Below are positions 43,645 through 52,417 of a stretch of 64,000 nucleotides of DNA, one piece after another. Source of the stretch: Gemmatimonadota bacterium (lineage in GTDB: Bacteria; Latescibacterota; UBA2968; GCA-2709665); contig JAPPNU010000003.1 of assembly GCA_028873695.1 (NCBI GenBank), forward strand, positions 1 to 64,000. The letters are read 5' to 3'. The first letter of the stretch is position 1. Each line of letters opens with the position of its first letter. The notes under the pieces were generated by a model. That model saw only the letters and a program-made list of their open reading frames with translations. It had not been told where the DNA came from and searched no databases. The translations under genes were made by a program, and so were the position numbers.

Positions 43645-44478
43645 CTACGGGGTTTCCGGAACTTCCACCGGCAGGTCCAGCCGGTCGCCCCATTCCTTCC
43701 ACGACCCGATATAGTTGCGCACGTTTCGATAACCCAGCAGGCGCAACGCCAGGTACGAATGGGAGGAACGGTACCCGCCCTGTCAGTAACACGCCACGGT
43801 CTGCTCCGGCATCACGCCTGCACGTTCGTACATCTCGCGCAACTCAGCCGCCGGCTTGAACGCGCCCGTCTCGTCCAGGTTGTCCAAATACTCGACGTGC
43901 ACGGCGTCGGGGATGGCGCCGCCACGGGCGGAACGCGCCACCCGACCGTAATACTCGTCGTCGCTTCGCGTATCCAGCGGCACGAAATCGGCCTTCCCCA
44001 GCGAATCCCGAATCTCCTCGTAGCCGATGTGGCGTTTTGCATCGGTCGCCATTTCGAACGCGGCCTGGTCCGGGATCGGGACGTCAACCGTGGTCCCGTA
44101 TCCCGCCGCCGTCCATGCGTGAAGCCCCCCGTCCAGTACGTGCGCGTCGCTGTGATCCAGATATTCACAGATCCAGAAACCCCGGGCCGCGCGCATCCCG
44201 GAGTCGTTTTCGTAAAACACCACCGTCGCATCGGAGCTGACTCCCCGGCTTCCCATCAGGTAGGCCATGGTCCACGTAAACCCTTCGAGCGCCTCGGCTC
44301 CGGTGTTGTTCAGACTGATTCCGTAGAGATCCAGGTGGAGCGCACCCGGGATGTGTCCGGAAACGTATTCGTGCGTGGGCCGGACGTCCACGATGCACGT
44401 CGATTCGTCGTGGAGGCGGTCGTGCAACTGGCGCGGCGTCATCAATAAATCGGGATTCGCGTATCCCCTGTCATCCAT
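43645..44478 (-). CDS. Rhodanese-type sulfurtransferase with in-frame TGA at the catalytic Cys (candidate selenoprotein)
   Basis: A two-domain sulfurtransferase of 277 residues if the TGA at 43783-43785 is read as an amino acid (position 232). The N-terminal rhodanese domain shows VDVRPTHEY and [11 protein letters not shown]; the second domain shows [11 protein letters not shown] and then [25 protein letters not shown]. In rhodaneses the residue before QGGxR is the catalytic cysteine. After TGA, 45 codons continue the expected C-terminal domain, including IGSWKEWGD, to TAG at 43645-43647. Reading TGA as selenocysteine explains this; a point mutation or sequence error would also. AGGAGG lies seven bases before the ATG. 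Confidence 0.75.
43740..43782 (-). promoter_or_regulatory. Possible SECIS-like hairpin after the TGA
   Basis: On the minus strand, two small hairpins follow the in-frame TGA. GGTAC pairs with GTACC (43771-43775 and 43752-43756), starting 12 bases after TGA. GGCG pairs with CGCC around TTG (43740-43750), with its loop about 36 bases after TGA. Bacterial SECIS loops usually lie about 16-37 bases past the codon. Neither stem is long enough to be convincing by eye. Confidence 0.3.
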
Positions 44479-44552
44479 CACCGTACCTCCTGCCTTTGAC
44501 TATTTCCGACGCACGGATCGCACGTCGTTTTCTTAATGTCCGTGCCACGCCC

Positions 44553-45830
44553 CTACCCCGTCGCCAGGGATTCCGCTGTCTGCACGATGGTCTGCTCCTC
44601 GCCCTGGAACCTTGCCGGTTCGCCGTAATAGGGGTACGCGTTGGGCTCGTACCCGCCCTCCTCGTATTGCCGGTCCGTACAGAGGTACCCGATCTCGTCG
44701 TTCGCGTATCCCACCGGCCACACGTCGTCCGCGTCCACAAGCCCCCGAAGTCGTTTCTCGATCGCGTGGCCGATTTCCTGCACGGGCTCCCCCGGTATCG
44801 TTACGCACGTCAACGGACCCACCGCCATCAACTGCATCTCTGTCGCGCGGCTCTCGGGAATGCCGCCGCTTTCGATCATCTCCAGGACGCCGCCGGCCCA
44901 GGGCCCGGTCAACAGGCGTCCCCTTGCACTCTCGTCGGCCGCCTTTTCCCGAAGTTCCTCTATCGGATCGTGTTCGCCGAATGAGATCCGCACGTCGGCG
45001 CGCCGCGATCTCAACTGCGAGGACCGCCGGGTCTTCAGACTCCCCGCGACTCGCACCACCTCCCGGCCCAACTCTTCGCCGCAGGCGTCCAGTTCGGCCT
45101 TGGTGGCGGATTTGAACCCTCCGGTTTCCGGGTTGATCACCGCGGGCCGGATGTTCCCGAAACACCCGGCCAGAAACAGCGCCCTGCACCCCATCGCATC
45201 TTCTATCACGCGGCGGGCGATACCCGCGTAGTCGGGTGAAATATAACCCTCGGACCCGCTCTTGGTGGTGGTATGGCATGAATAGTGAAATAACACCGCC
45301 TGTGGAGACCCGTCCTCCGATTCGACCACAAGCACGCGGGCGCGCCGGTCCACGATACCGCCGAAATTCAGCGTCATACCGGATGCGCCGGGAAGCGGCC
45401 TTCGGCAGATATTGAAATGCGCCGAACCGCAGCCCAACCCTATCCGTACCGGTTTGAGGTCCGCCGCCGCGCGGACGATGCTCGCCGCGGTTTCTCTCTC
45501 GATCGATTCCATCCACCCCGCCGGAGGTTCCATTCCCAGCGCCGGCAGCGTTGCGGGCGCTGAATGGGTGTGGCTGCACGCCACCATCACGTGATCCCCC
45601 GGGATGCCGCACGCCTCGGTCACCCGCGCGCGGATCCCATCGGTCGTCTCTTTCGTCACGCCGATTACATCCAGCGTGGCGATCGCCGTCCTGACCTCCG
45701 CCTCTTCGAACACGATTGCCCGGACTTCGAGCGGGTACAGCACCGAGTGCGAGGGATTCGTACTCCAGTGCCCCTGCAGCACGGGACCCGGTTCCGGAGT
45801 TATGTCTGACGATGCGACGCCGCTCTTCAT
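44553..45830 (-). CDS. Neutral/alkaline ceramidase-like protein
   Basis: A 425-residue protein with the ceramidase N-terminal domain: GVASSDITPEPG start, VACSHTHSAP with zinc-ligand histidines, FHYSCHTTT and FLAGCFGNIRP. It resembles the protein at 4713-6023, with YANDEIGYLCTDRQYEEGGYE near the end as its counterpart of the GWVGYFPIHRAYEEGGYE block. No signal peptide is seen. AAGGAG lies six bases before the ATG at 45830; the frame is open further upstream without a site. It may hydrolyse an amide in the cytoplasm; true ceramidase activity is not established. Confidence 0.83.
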   Translation of the reverse strand: MKSGVASSDITPEPGPVLQGHWSTNPSHSVLYPLEVRAIVFEEAEVRTAIATLDVIGVTKETTDGIRARVTEACGIPGDHVMVACSHTHSAPATLPALGMEPPAGWMESIERETAASIVRAAADLKPVRIGLGCGSAHFNICRRPLPGASGMTLNFGGIVDRRARVLVVESEDGSPQAVLFHYSCHTTTKSGSEGYISPDYAGIARRVIEDAMGCRALFLAGCFGNIRPAVINPETGGFKSATKAELDACGEELGREVVRVAGSLKTRRSSQLRSRRADVRISFGEHDPIEELREKAADESARGRLLTGPWAGGVLEMIESGGIPESRATEMQLMAVGPLTCVTIPGEPVQEIGHAIEKRLRGLVDADDVWPVGYANDEIGYLCTDRQYEEGGYEPNAYPYYGEPARFQGEEQTIVQTAESLATG

Positions 45831-45879
45831 GGTTTTCTCCTTTGAGGTGTCGGGAAGACGAGGTTCAAGGTCGGCACCC

Positions 45880-46230
45880 CTATGGTTGCCGCGAAATCCG
45901 CACACGCCCACCCCGAATCGTAACGACCGCCTGGTTTTCCAGGGCAGCACGATGTTTTTCAATAGTCTGTGACATTATGGCGATCCGCTGTTCTGCCGGA
46001 ACATCCGGAAGACGCACCAACCCCGCGTGTCTCGCCTGTCTGACATAAATGAGCTCTCCGAAGTCTGTATCGATCGTCACCAGGATTCTCCCTGCGGCCG
46101 CGGCGTGTTTCAGTAAGTCCCAATCGCCTGGGTCGTGTCCAAGTTCGCGAGACTCAACCACATCATGTCCCTGGTCCCTCAGCCATACCGAGAGACGGTG
46201 ACCAGCGCACCTGTCGACGAGAAATTTCAC
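45880..46230 (-). CDS. DUF5615 PIN-like toxin
   Basis: A 116-residue protein of the DUF5615/Mut7-C-like PIN group. It has FLVDRCAG at the start (first acidic residue), ILVTIDTDFGEL (acidic cluster) and GLVRLPDVP. These are presumed RNases and the toxins of type II pairs. Its start overlaps the end of the DUF433 gene by four bases (ATGA), the usual arrangement for such pairs. Confidence 0.85.
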   Translation of the reverse strand: MKFLVDRCAGHRLSVWLRDQGHDVVESRELGHDPGDWDLLKHAAAAGRILVTIDTDFGELIYVRQARHAGLVRLPDVPAEQRIAIMSQTIEKHRAALENQAVVTIRGGRVRISRQP

Positions 46231-46478
46231 GAATCAGCGATCGCAATGGCGTCAAGTGAATCTCTGGCGATGCAGGCGTGCGCATAGGCGGCACATGCCC
46301 GAATATCATCCGATTCCAGATCGGGATAGTCCTCCAGGATGGCATCGCTCGACACGCCGTCTGCCAGCAGGCTAAGGACAATCTCGACCGAGATTCTCAT
46401 ATCGCGAATAATGGGTTTTCCGCCAAAAACGTCCGGACGAGCCGTAATTCGGCTAAGCAGTTCAGTATTGCCGGGCAT
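46227..46478 (-). CDS. DUF433 antitoxin-like protein
   Basis: An 83-residue DUF433 protein with a winged-HTH-like core: RPDVFGGKPIIRDMRISVE and DAILEDYPDLESDDIRAC are diagnostic. It is the cognate antitoxin-type partner of the DUF5615 gene, which it overlaps by four bases. It probably represses its own promoter, in the interval up to the efflux operon terminator at 46604. Confidence 0.88.
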   Translation of the reverse strand: MPGNTELLSRITARPDVFGGKPIIRDMRISVEIVLSLLADGVSSDAILEDYPDLESDDIRACAAYAHACIARDSLDAIAIADS

Positions 46479-46603
46479 GTCACCTCCGATGATTGGTCGG
46501 CAGATCGGCCTGCGCCAAACGCTTCAGAATATAACACACGCGAAGTGAAAAAAAAAGAACGAGCGCCCACGATTCTTCCTGTCAAAGCCTCGCTCGAACC
46601 TAC

Positions 46604-46636
46604 AAAAAAACCGGCCTGTCCAACACCTGACAGACC
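46604..46636 (-). terminator. Rho-independent terminator of the efflux operon
   Basis: On the minus strand an 8-bp stem (GGTCTGTC with GACAGGCC, one G-T pair) and an 8-base loop are followed by GGTTTTTTTG. It lies about 27 bases past the stop of the RND pump gene. Confidence 0.85.
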
Positions 46637-46662
46637 TGCGGCACATCTGTCTCCTGGAAGAT

Positions 46663-49600
46663 TTAGCTGGTCTGCTTCTGCTCGGTGCGTTTTTCCATCC
46701 ACTCGTAGATCACCGGCAGGAGGACCAGGGTCAACAGGGTCGAGGTGATGAGACCGCCCACGACGACGGAAGCGAGCGGACGCTGCGTCTCCGCGCCCAC
46801 ACCCGAAGACAGCAACATCGGCATCAGGCCCAGGATGGACGTACTCGCGGTCATCAGGACGGGTCGCAGGCGAAGCGCGGCGCCCTGCCGCACCGCTTCT
46901 TCGACGGAATGCCCCTTCTGCCTGAGTTCGTTGATGAAGCTGACGAGTACGATACCGTTCAGCATCGCCACGCCGAAAACAGTGATGAATCCGATGGCCG
47001 AGGGAACCGACACGTACTGTCCGCTGATGAAGAGCGCGATCAGTCCCCCGATCGTGGCAAACGGCACGTTTGCGATGATCAACGTGGCATATTTCACCGA
47101 ATTGAACGCCGTGTACAGCAGCACAAAAATAAAGAAAATTGTCAGCGGAACGATAACCGACAGTCGCGCCAGCGCGCGCTGCTGGTTCTCGAACGCTCCG
47201 CCCCATTCGATCCAGTAACCCGGCGGCAGGTCGACCTGTCTTTCAATGGCCGCGTTTGCGTCCCGGACAAAGCCGTCGATATCGCGGCCTCGAACGTCCA
47301 TCTGAATGACGGCGTAACGATACAGCTGCTCCCGTCGCACGAACGAATACCCCTGAGCCACGCTCACGTGGGTGACTTCCGAGAGGGGAATGATGGCGCC
47401 GGTGGGCGTCTTGAGCGGGATGCGCTCGATCGCCTGCACGGAGGACTTGGACGCGTCTTCCAGTCGTGCGGTGATGTCGAACCGTCGGACGCCGTCGATC
47501 AGGGTAGACACCGGTTCGTTGCCGATACCCGTCCGCACAACCGACAACACATCGTCGGCGTTAAGGCCGAAGCGCGCAAGGCGGTCTCTCCTCACCTGGA
47601 TGCGGATCTGCGGCTTACCGACATTGGCCTCGAGCGACAGGTCGGCCACGCCGTCGACGGAGGCAATGACATCCTTTACCCGGGAGCTCAACCGGTCCAG
47701 TTCCGACAGATCCTCACCGTAGATCTTTGCGGCAAGCGTCGCGCGCACCCCGGATATGAGCTCCTCCACCCGCATCTGGATCGGCTGCGTGAACGCCACG
47801 ACGGCCGTGGGTACCACGAGTTCCAGTTTCTCCCGCATCGCTACCGCGAGTTCCCCGATGTCCTTGTCGCCCGGCCACTCGTCCTCGGGTTTGAGCTCGG
47901 TGTAAATCTCCATGTAGTTCACGTCGGCGGTCTCGCCCTTCTCAGCGCGACCGATCATGGCTACGGTTGTCCTGACTTCGGGAAACCTGGACAGGGCGTT
48001 CTCGATGTCCTTGGAAACTGCAATCGATTGCTCGAGCGACGCGGAGGGGATGGACGTGACGCGCCACATGATCGAGCCCTCCTGCAATTGGGGCATGAAC
48101 TCCTTGCCGAGCAAGGGAAACAGCGCGAGACTTGCCGCCAACAGCCCCACGGCGACACGGACCACGACCTTCTTGTTCGCGAGGGCACCGGACAGGAGCG
48201 GGACATACCACGCCCTGACCGCTCGTACGAGCCACGTATCGCGCTGCTCCTTCGGCTTGAGGATCAGCGCTGCCAAGACAGGGATCAGCGTAAGCGTCAG
48301 CACGAGCGAACCGGCCATCGCGAAGCTGATATTGAACGCCATGGGCTTGAACAGTTTTCCTTCGAGTCCTTCCAGCGCGAACAGCGGCAGAAAAACCACA
48401 ATGATGATAATGATGGCGAAGGCGATCGGATTCGCCACGCTTCGCGCGGCGGCCAGCACGGCGGCGGAACGATCGACGGTCTGGCCGGCTTCCTTCCGCT
48501 CCGCCATGATGCGGAAAGCGTTCTCAACGACAACCACGGCGCCGTCGACGATCATGCCGATCCCAACCGCGAGGCCGGCCAGCGACATCAGGTTCGCAGA
48601 GAGTCCCGCCTGACCCATGAAGATGAAGGCGACCAGCATCGCAAGCGGTATGGACGCGATGACAACGATTGCCGAACGCAGTTCGCCGAGAAAGAGAAAC
48701 AACACGACGGCCACCACAACGGCGCCCTGCACAAGCGCGTTTCTCGCCGTACTCACCGATCGCTCCACCAGGTCGGTGCGTTCGTAGACGGGACGCAGGA
48801 CAACGCCGTCCGGAAGCAACCTGTTGACGATTTCGACTTTCTCCTTTACAGCATCGACCACGTTTTTGGCGTTTTCGCCGATGCGCGACAGGGCCATTCC
48901 CAGTACGACTTCCTTACCGTCGCGGGTGACGGCGCCGAAACGCAGGGCGCCACCCTGTACAATGTCCGCGACGTCGCGAAGGTATACCGGCGTGCCGTCC
49001 TCTACCTTGAGTACCATCGCGCCGATGTCCGCTTCGTTCGCCACCAGGCCCAATCCGCGCACGAGAAATTGCTCTGCGCCGAGGTTGACGTATTGACCCC
49101 CGACCTGCCGGTTGTTGGCCTCGATCACTTCGATGACGTCGGTGAAGGTGAGGTCGTATTCGATGAGACTCAGGGGATCCATCACCACCTGGTACTGGCG
49201 CTCCTGGCCTCCCCAGGAAATCACGTCGTCCACGCCTGGCGCCGTGCGCAAAACCAGACGGACGCTCCAGTCGTGGAGCGTCCGCAGATCCATGTCCGAG
49301 ATGTCGGCGTTGAGCCTTTCATCCGCCCGCTCGAGCGTGTACCAGAACACCTGGCCCAGGCCCGAGGAATTCGGCCCCATCTCCGGCGTGCCGTAACCTT
49401 CGGGAATCCGGTCTCCGACTTCCTGGAGGCGTTCCATTACGAGGCGGCGAGCAAAGTAGATGTCCATGTCGTCTTCAAAATACACCGCCACGTACGACAG
49501 ACCGAACAGGCTGACCGAGCGGATCTGCTGCACCCTAGGCAGGCCAGCCATCGCGGATTCGACGGGGAACGTGAGGAGTTGCTCGACGTCCTCTGCCGCC

Positions 49601-49767
49601 AGACCCGGCGATTCGGTGTAGATGTTGACCTGGGCGGGTGTCACGTCGGGGAACGCGTCGATCGGGACGGTAACATACGCGCGCCATCCCAGAAAGGCGA
49701 CCACCGCGAAGGCGATGAGGACGAGGACTTTGTAGCGCACCGAGGTTTCAACCAGTTTATCCAGCAC
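46663..49767 (-). CDS. Heavy-metal RND efflux pump, CzcA/CusA family
   Basis: A 1034-residue inner-membrane RND protein of the heavy-metal-efflux group. It has twelve transmembrane segments with large periplasmic loops; the first block reads VPIDAFPDVTPAQVNIYTESPG, and TM4 carries VDGAVVVVENAFR with the proton-relay aspartate and glutamate. TPEMGPNSSGLGQVFWYTLE-like text is typical of CzcA/CusA. It exports divalent or monovalent metal ions with the adaptor and channel encoded just upstream. GTG start behind AGGGGAACAG. It is the last gene of the three-gene operon; metal specificity is not resolved by eye. Confidence 0.95.
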   Translation of the reverse strand: MLDKLVETSVRYKVLVLIAFAVVAFLGWRAYVTVPIDAFPDVTPAQVNIYTESPGLAAEDVEQLLTFPVESAMAGLPRVQQIRSVSLFGLSYVAVYFEDDMDIYFARRLVMERLQEVGDRIPEGYGTPEMGPNSSGLGQVFWYTLERADERLNADISDMDLRTLHDWSVRLVLRTAPGVDDVISWGGQERQYQVVMDPLSLIEYDLTFTDVIEVIEANNRQVGGQYVNLGAEQFLVRGLGLVANEADIGAMVLKVEDGTPVYLRDVADIVQGGALRFGAVTRDGKEVVLGMALSRIGENAKNVVDAVKEKVEIVNRLLPDGVVLRPVYERTDLVERSVSTARNALVQGAVVVAVVLFLFLGELRSAIVVIASIPLAMLVAFIFMGQAGLSANLMSLAGLAVGIGMIVDGAVVVVENAFRIMAERKEAGQTVDRSAAVLAAARSVANPIAFAIIIIIVVFLPLFALEGLEGKLFKPMAFNISFAMAGSLVLTLTLIPVLAALILKPKEQRDTWLVRAVRAWYVPLLSGALANKKVVVRVAVGLLAASLALFPLLGKEFMPQLQEGSIMWRVTSIPSASLEQSIAVSKDIENALSRFPEVRTTVAMIGRAEKGETADVNYMEIYTELKPEDEWPGDKDIGELAVAMREKLELVVPTAVVAFTQPIQMRVEELISGVRATLAAKIYGEDLSELDRLSSRVKDVIASVDGVADLSLEANVGKPQIRIQVRRDRLARFGLNADDVLSVVRTGIGNEPVSTLIDGVRRFDITARLEDASKSSVQAIERIPLKTPTGAIIPLSEVTHVSVAQGYSFVRREQLYRYAVIQMDVRGRDIDGFVRDANAAIERQVDLPPGYWIEWGGAFENQQRALARLSVIVPLTIFFIFVLLYTAFNSVKYATLIIANVPFATIGGLIALFISGQYVSVPSAIGFITVFGVAMLNGIVLVSFINELRQKGHSVEEAVRQGAALRLRPVLMTASTSILGLMPMLLSSGVGAETQRPLASVVVGGLITSTLLTLVLLPVIYEWMEKRTEQKQTS

Positions 49768-49776
49768 CCTGTTCCC

Positions 49777-50898
49777 CTAGTGCGCGTGGCCGCCGCCCAG
49801 CGAGGACTTGAGCATCAGCGATTTGAGATGAAATATGCCGGCGACAGCAATCACGTCCCCCTCACGAAGCCCGGCCGAGACAGCCGTCCAGTCGCCTACG
49901 GTAGGACCTGAAACAACGGATTCCGCGTGAAATTCATGACCGTCCTCGACTTTGAACACGGTCGGTGTGTTACCGATCATTGTCACCGCGGCGCTGGGCA
50001 CAGCCAATACCGTATCCCCGCTTCCGGTTACGATCTCTACCTCGACGAACTGCCTCTCGTGCAGCTGGTCGTCCGCGTTGGCCACTTCGATTCGGACGCC
50101 GTGGGTACGGGTGGTCTCGTCCACGCGATGGTAGCGTTGAACCACTTTGCCGTCAATCCAGTTCACGCCATCGGGCGTGACCCGGGCGGGCATGCCCGTG
50201 TGGATGTCGGGCACGCCCACGGCGATCGGACGGGCCTCCACCCACATTACGGATTCATCACTGATATCGAACAACACGCGTCCGGGCTCAATCAATTCGC
50301 CCACGATGAAGTTGTCCTGCAAAACGGTCCCGTCCCGCGGGGCAAGCAGTTCAAACAAGCCGCTGGCCCTGTCCGCGTCGGCGGTACTCATCAGCGCATC
50401 AGCCTGCGCCTCTGTCATGCCGTAGGCCAGTACTCTGGCCAGCGCCAGCTGGCGGGCTACCCGCGCCTCGGTGAAACGTCGCTCCGAAACGGATTCCGGG
50501 CCGAGGCTCCTGGAACGCTCCCACTCCCGGTTGGCAACGATCAATTCAGCCTGCGCCTCCGCCATGGCCACGCTGGACAGCGTCACCATCCGCTGGCCGG
50601 CGCTGACCGATTCTCCGAGGATAACGTGACGGGCGACGACCTGGGCCGTAATGCGGGGCGTAACCCGGGCGGACCTGTACATATTGATCTCCACGTTTCC
50701 GGGCACGCGAACGGTCTCGCCCAACGCCCTCTGCGAAACGCGGTCAACAACAACGCCGGCAGCGCGTTGCTCCTCGGCGGTCAGATCGATTACTCCGGAC
50801 GCTTCGCCCTCCGGTTTTCCGTGGCCGGCATCCTCCGCAGAGACAGGGGCAGCGATCGCCAGGTTCACGCACAACGCAACGAGTGTCCAGGTATTCAT
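49777..50898 (-). CDS. Efflux RND periplasmic adaptor subunit (CusB/CzcB-like)
   Basis: A 373-residue membrane-fusion protein with a signal peptide (about 1-21, ending VSAED). Next come a barrel-sandwich start (RVPGNVEINMYRSARVTPRITAQV), a helical hairpin with EAQAELIVANREWERS, and a second lipoyl-like half (LLAPRDGTVLQDNFIVGE). The C-terminal domain ends in a histidine-bearing GGGHAH tail, which may bind metal. The start at 50898 is preceded by GGAG; the frame is open 83 codons upstream into the TolC gene but lacks a signal sequence. Gaps to the neighbours are 9 and 37 bases. Confidence 0.92.
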   Translation of the reverse strand: MNTWTLVALCVNLAIAAPVSAEDAGHGKPEGEASGVIDLTAEEQRAAGVVVDRVSQRALGETVRVPGNVEINMYRSARVTPRITAQVVARHVILGESVSAGQRMVTLSSVAMAEAQAELIVANREWERSRSLGPESVSERRFTEARVARQLALARVLAYGMTEAQADALMSTADADRASGLFELLAPRDGTVLQDNFIVGELIEPGRVLFDISDESVMWVEARPIAVGVPDIHTGMPARVTPDGVNWIDGKVVQRYHRVDETTRTHGVRIEVANADDQLHERQFVEVEIVTGSGDTVLAVPSAAVTMIGNTPTVFKVEDGHEFHAESVVSGPTVGDWTAVSAGLREGDVIAVAGIFHLKSLMLKSSLGGGHAH

Positions 50899-50935
50899 TG
50901 GTGTTTCTCCATCTCCATTGGCCCGATACGTCAAT

Positions 50936-52195
50936 TCAACGGTCCGCGGCGAAACCGATCCAGGCGTCCACCTGTCCCGAAGCTGACAACCACTCCAGCC
51001 ACGCCCCCCACAGCGTTTCCCGCAGGACGAGCGCGCTTTCCCGGAGGTCCAGCGTCTGACCGGCGTGGACAAGATAATCCGTGGTGCCGATGTCGCCGGC
51101 TTTCCACAACCTGCGCAGTTGCTCCTGCCGCCGCTCGAGGCTCGCATGTCCGGTCTTCCGCCAATCTTCCCACGCGGTCCGCGCCAGCCGGTAGCGCTCG
51201 GTCGCGCTGATCAGGCGGGCACGGGCGCGTCGCGCCACGTCTTCCAGGGCCTGACGCGCCGCGCGGTGTTCGGCCGCGGCCGCGTCCACTTCATCGCCGA
51301 ACCGATTGAGCAACGGCAGCGGCATCGAGAATTCCGCAATGGTGAGCCGCTCGCCCGCCTCGCTGCCGCCACCCACGCTCAGCGTCGGATCGGGCCGCCG
51401 TTCCCTGCGGCGAAGCTCAACGAGGGCCCCGGCGGCATCCACCCGGCGCCTGGCGGCGAGGACTTCAGGGAGCGCCCCGATCAGGGATTGTACGTCGGCG
51501 TCATCGGGCGTGTCCGGCAGAGATGAAGGAAGCGACGGCCACTGTGACGCGGGCTGATCCGGGGTGAAAACACGGACCGCCTGTTTTGCTCCGGCAAGCG
51601 AAGCCGCTGCGGTTGCTCTTTCGATTCGCGCTTCCACGGAAGCCAGCCGCGCCAGGTCGAGTTCCACCTGGCTCACGTCGCCCGTTTCGAACCTGCGCCG
51701 CGCCAGCTCTGCGAAATCGTGCATTAACGCCTGGCGCCGGGCAGCCAGGCTGTCGCGTTCGACGCCGGTCCGGTGGGCGGCCAGGCCGTTCAGCAGGTCG
51801 ATAGCGACGCCGCGTCGTACAAGGGTGACCGCCGCCTCGGCGACCCGCCGCTCCGATTCTGCCAGCGCGCCGCGAGCCCTGCCTTTACCGCCCCAGTCGA
51901 TCGTATATCCGATGCCGACCCGGAAGCGGGTTTCGTGCGTTCTTTCGTAGTCCGCATTGATCTGGGGGTTGTACAGCGGTCGGGACGCGGCGTCTCGGTC
52001 GCTTCGTCTCGCCTCCAGCGCGGCTCGAGCCGCCTTGACGCGGGGACTGGCGTCGACGACCGTCTGCACGAACCGCTGGAGCGCGTGATGGGCAGGCGCA
52101 ACGCCCGTGCCGCCTTCCCCGGCAGCCCGGGCGACAGAAGGCGTGGACGCGACCATGCACAGGGACAGGATGAACCCCCACGTTGACATTCGCAT
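50936..52195 (-). CDS. TolC-family outer membrane efflux protein (CzcC/CusC-like)
   Basis: A 419-residue outer-membrane channel subunit with a signal peptide (about 1-24, ARA/AG). It has two long alpha-helical hairpins rich in Ala, Arg and Glu, each preceded by short beta stretches (YNPQINADYERTHETR and RPDPTLSVGGGSEAGE). This is the repeat architecture of TolC monomers. It is the first gene of the efflux operon. No metal-responsive regulator is adjacent; a palindrome at 52310-52331 lies ahead of the gene and could be an operator or terminator. Confidence 0.92.
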   Translation of the reverse strand: MRMSTWGFILSLCMVASTPSVARAAGEGGTGVAPAHHALQRFVQTVVDASPRVKAARAALEARRSDRDAASRPLYNPQINADYERTHETRFRVGIGYTIDWGGKGRARGALAESERRVAEAAVTLVRRGVAIDLLNGLAAHRTGVERDSLAARRQALMHDFAELARRRFETGDVSQVELDLARLASVEARIERATAAASLAGAKQAVRVFTPDQPASQWPSLPSSLPDTPDDADVQSLIGALPEVLAARRRVDAAGALVELRRRERRPDPTLSVGGGSEAGERLTIAEFSMPLPLLNRFGDEVDAAAAEHRAARQALEDVARRARARLISATERYRLARTAWEDWRKTGHASLERRQEQLRRLWKAGDIGTTDYLVHAGQTLDLRESALVLRETLWGAWLEWLSASGQVDAWIGFAADR

Positions 52196-52309
52196 AAAAC
52201 CGGCTTCCGGATTCAGTACGCCGCCGCACGCCCAACCCCCATCTTCATTCGTGTTCCTAAACGTGGCGTAGGCGATTCAGTCGACCTTGTGGTTCACCTA
52301 AAAAGACAC

Positions 52310-52331
52310 CGGGACGAATAAATTCGTCCCG
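52310..52331. terminator. Perfect hairpin between porin and efflux operon
   Basis: CGGGACGAA and TTCGTCCCG flank a 4-base TAAA loop. It lies 87 bases past the stop of the minus-strand porin gene and about 115 bases ahead of the TolC gene. It could terminate the porin transcript or serve as a regulator site for the efflux operon. There is no T run. Confidence 0.5.
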
Positions 52332-52417
52332 ACGTCGACACAACCAAATGTATTTGGCCGCAATACATGCGGTCCCATTGTCAGTATGGATCCTGCAGCA
52401 AGCCCACCCCGGTTCCG

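Noticed and set aside
43783..43785. Genome-wide reassignment of TGA to an amino acid
   Set aside because: Several intact genes in this window end at TGA at the length their family expects, for example the M24 peptidase and the Sel1 protein, so TGA is a normal stop here.
46909..49911. 1000-codon open frame on the plus strand
   Set aside because: It lies opposite the RND pump and adaptor genes, whose families are unmistakable. The antisense text is rich in His, Arg, Asp and Gln with no recognisable motif, a typical shadow in GC-rich DNA.
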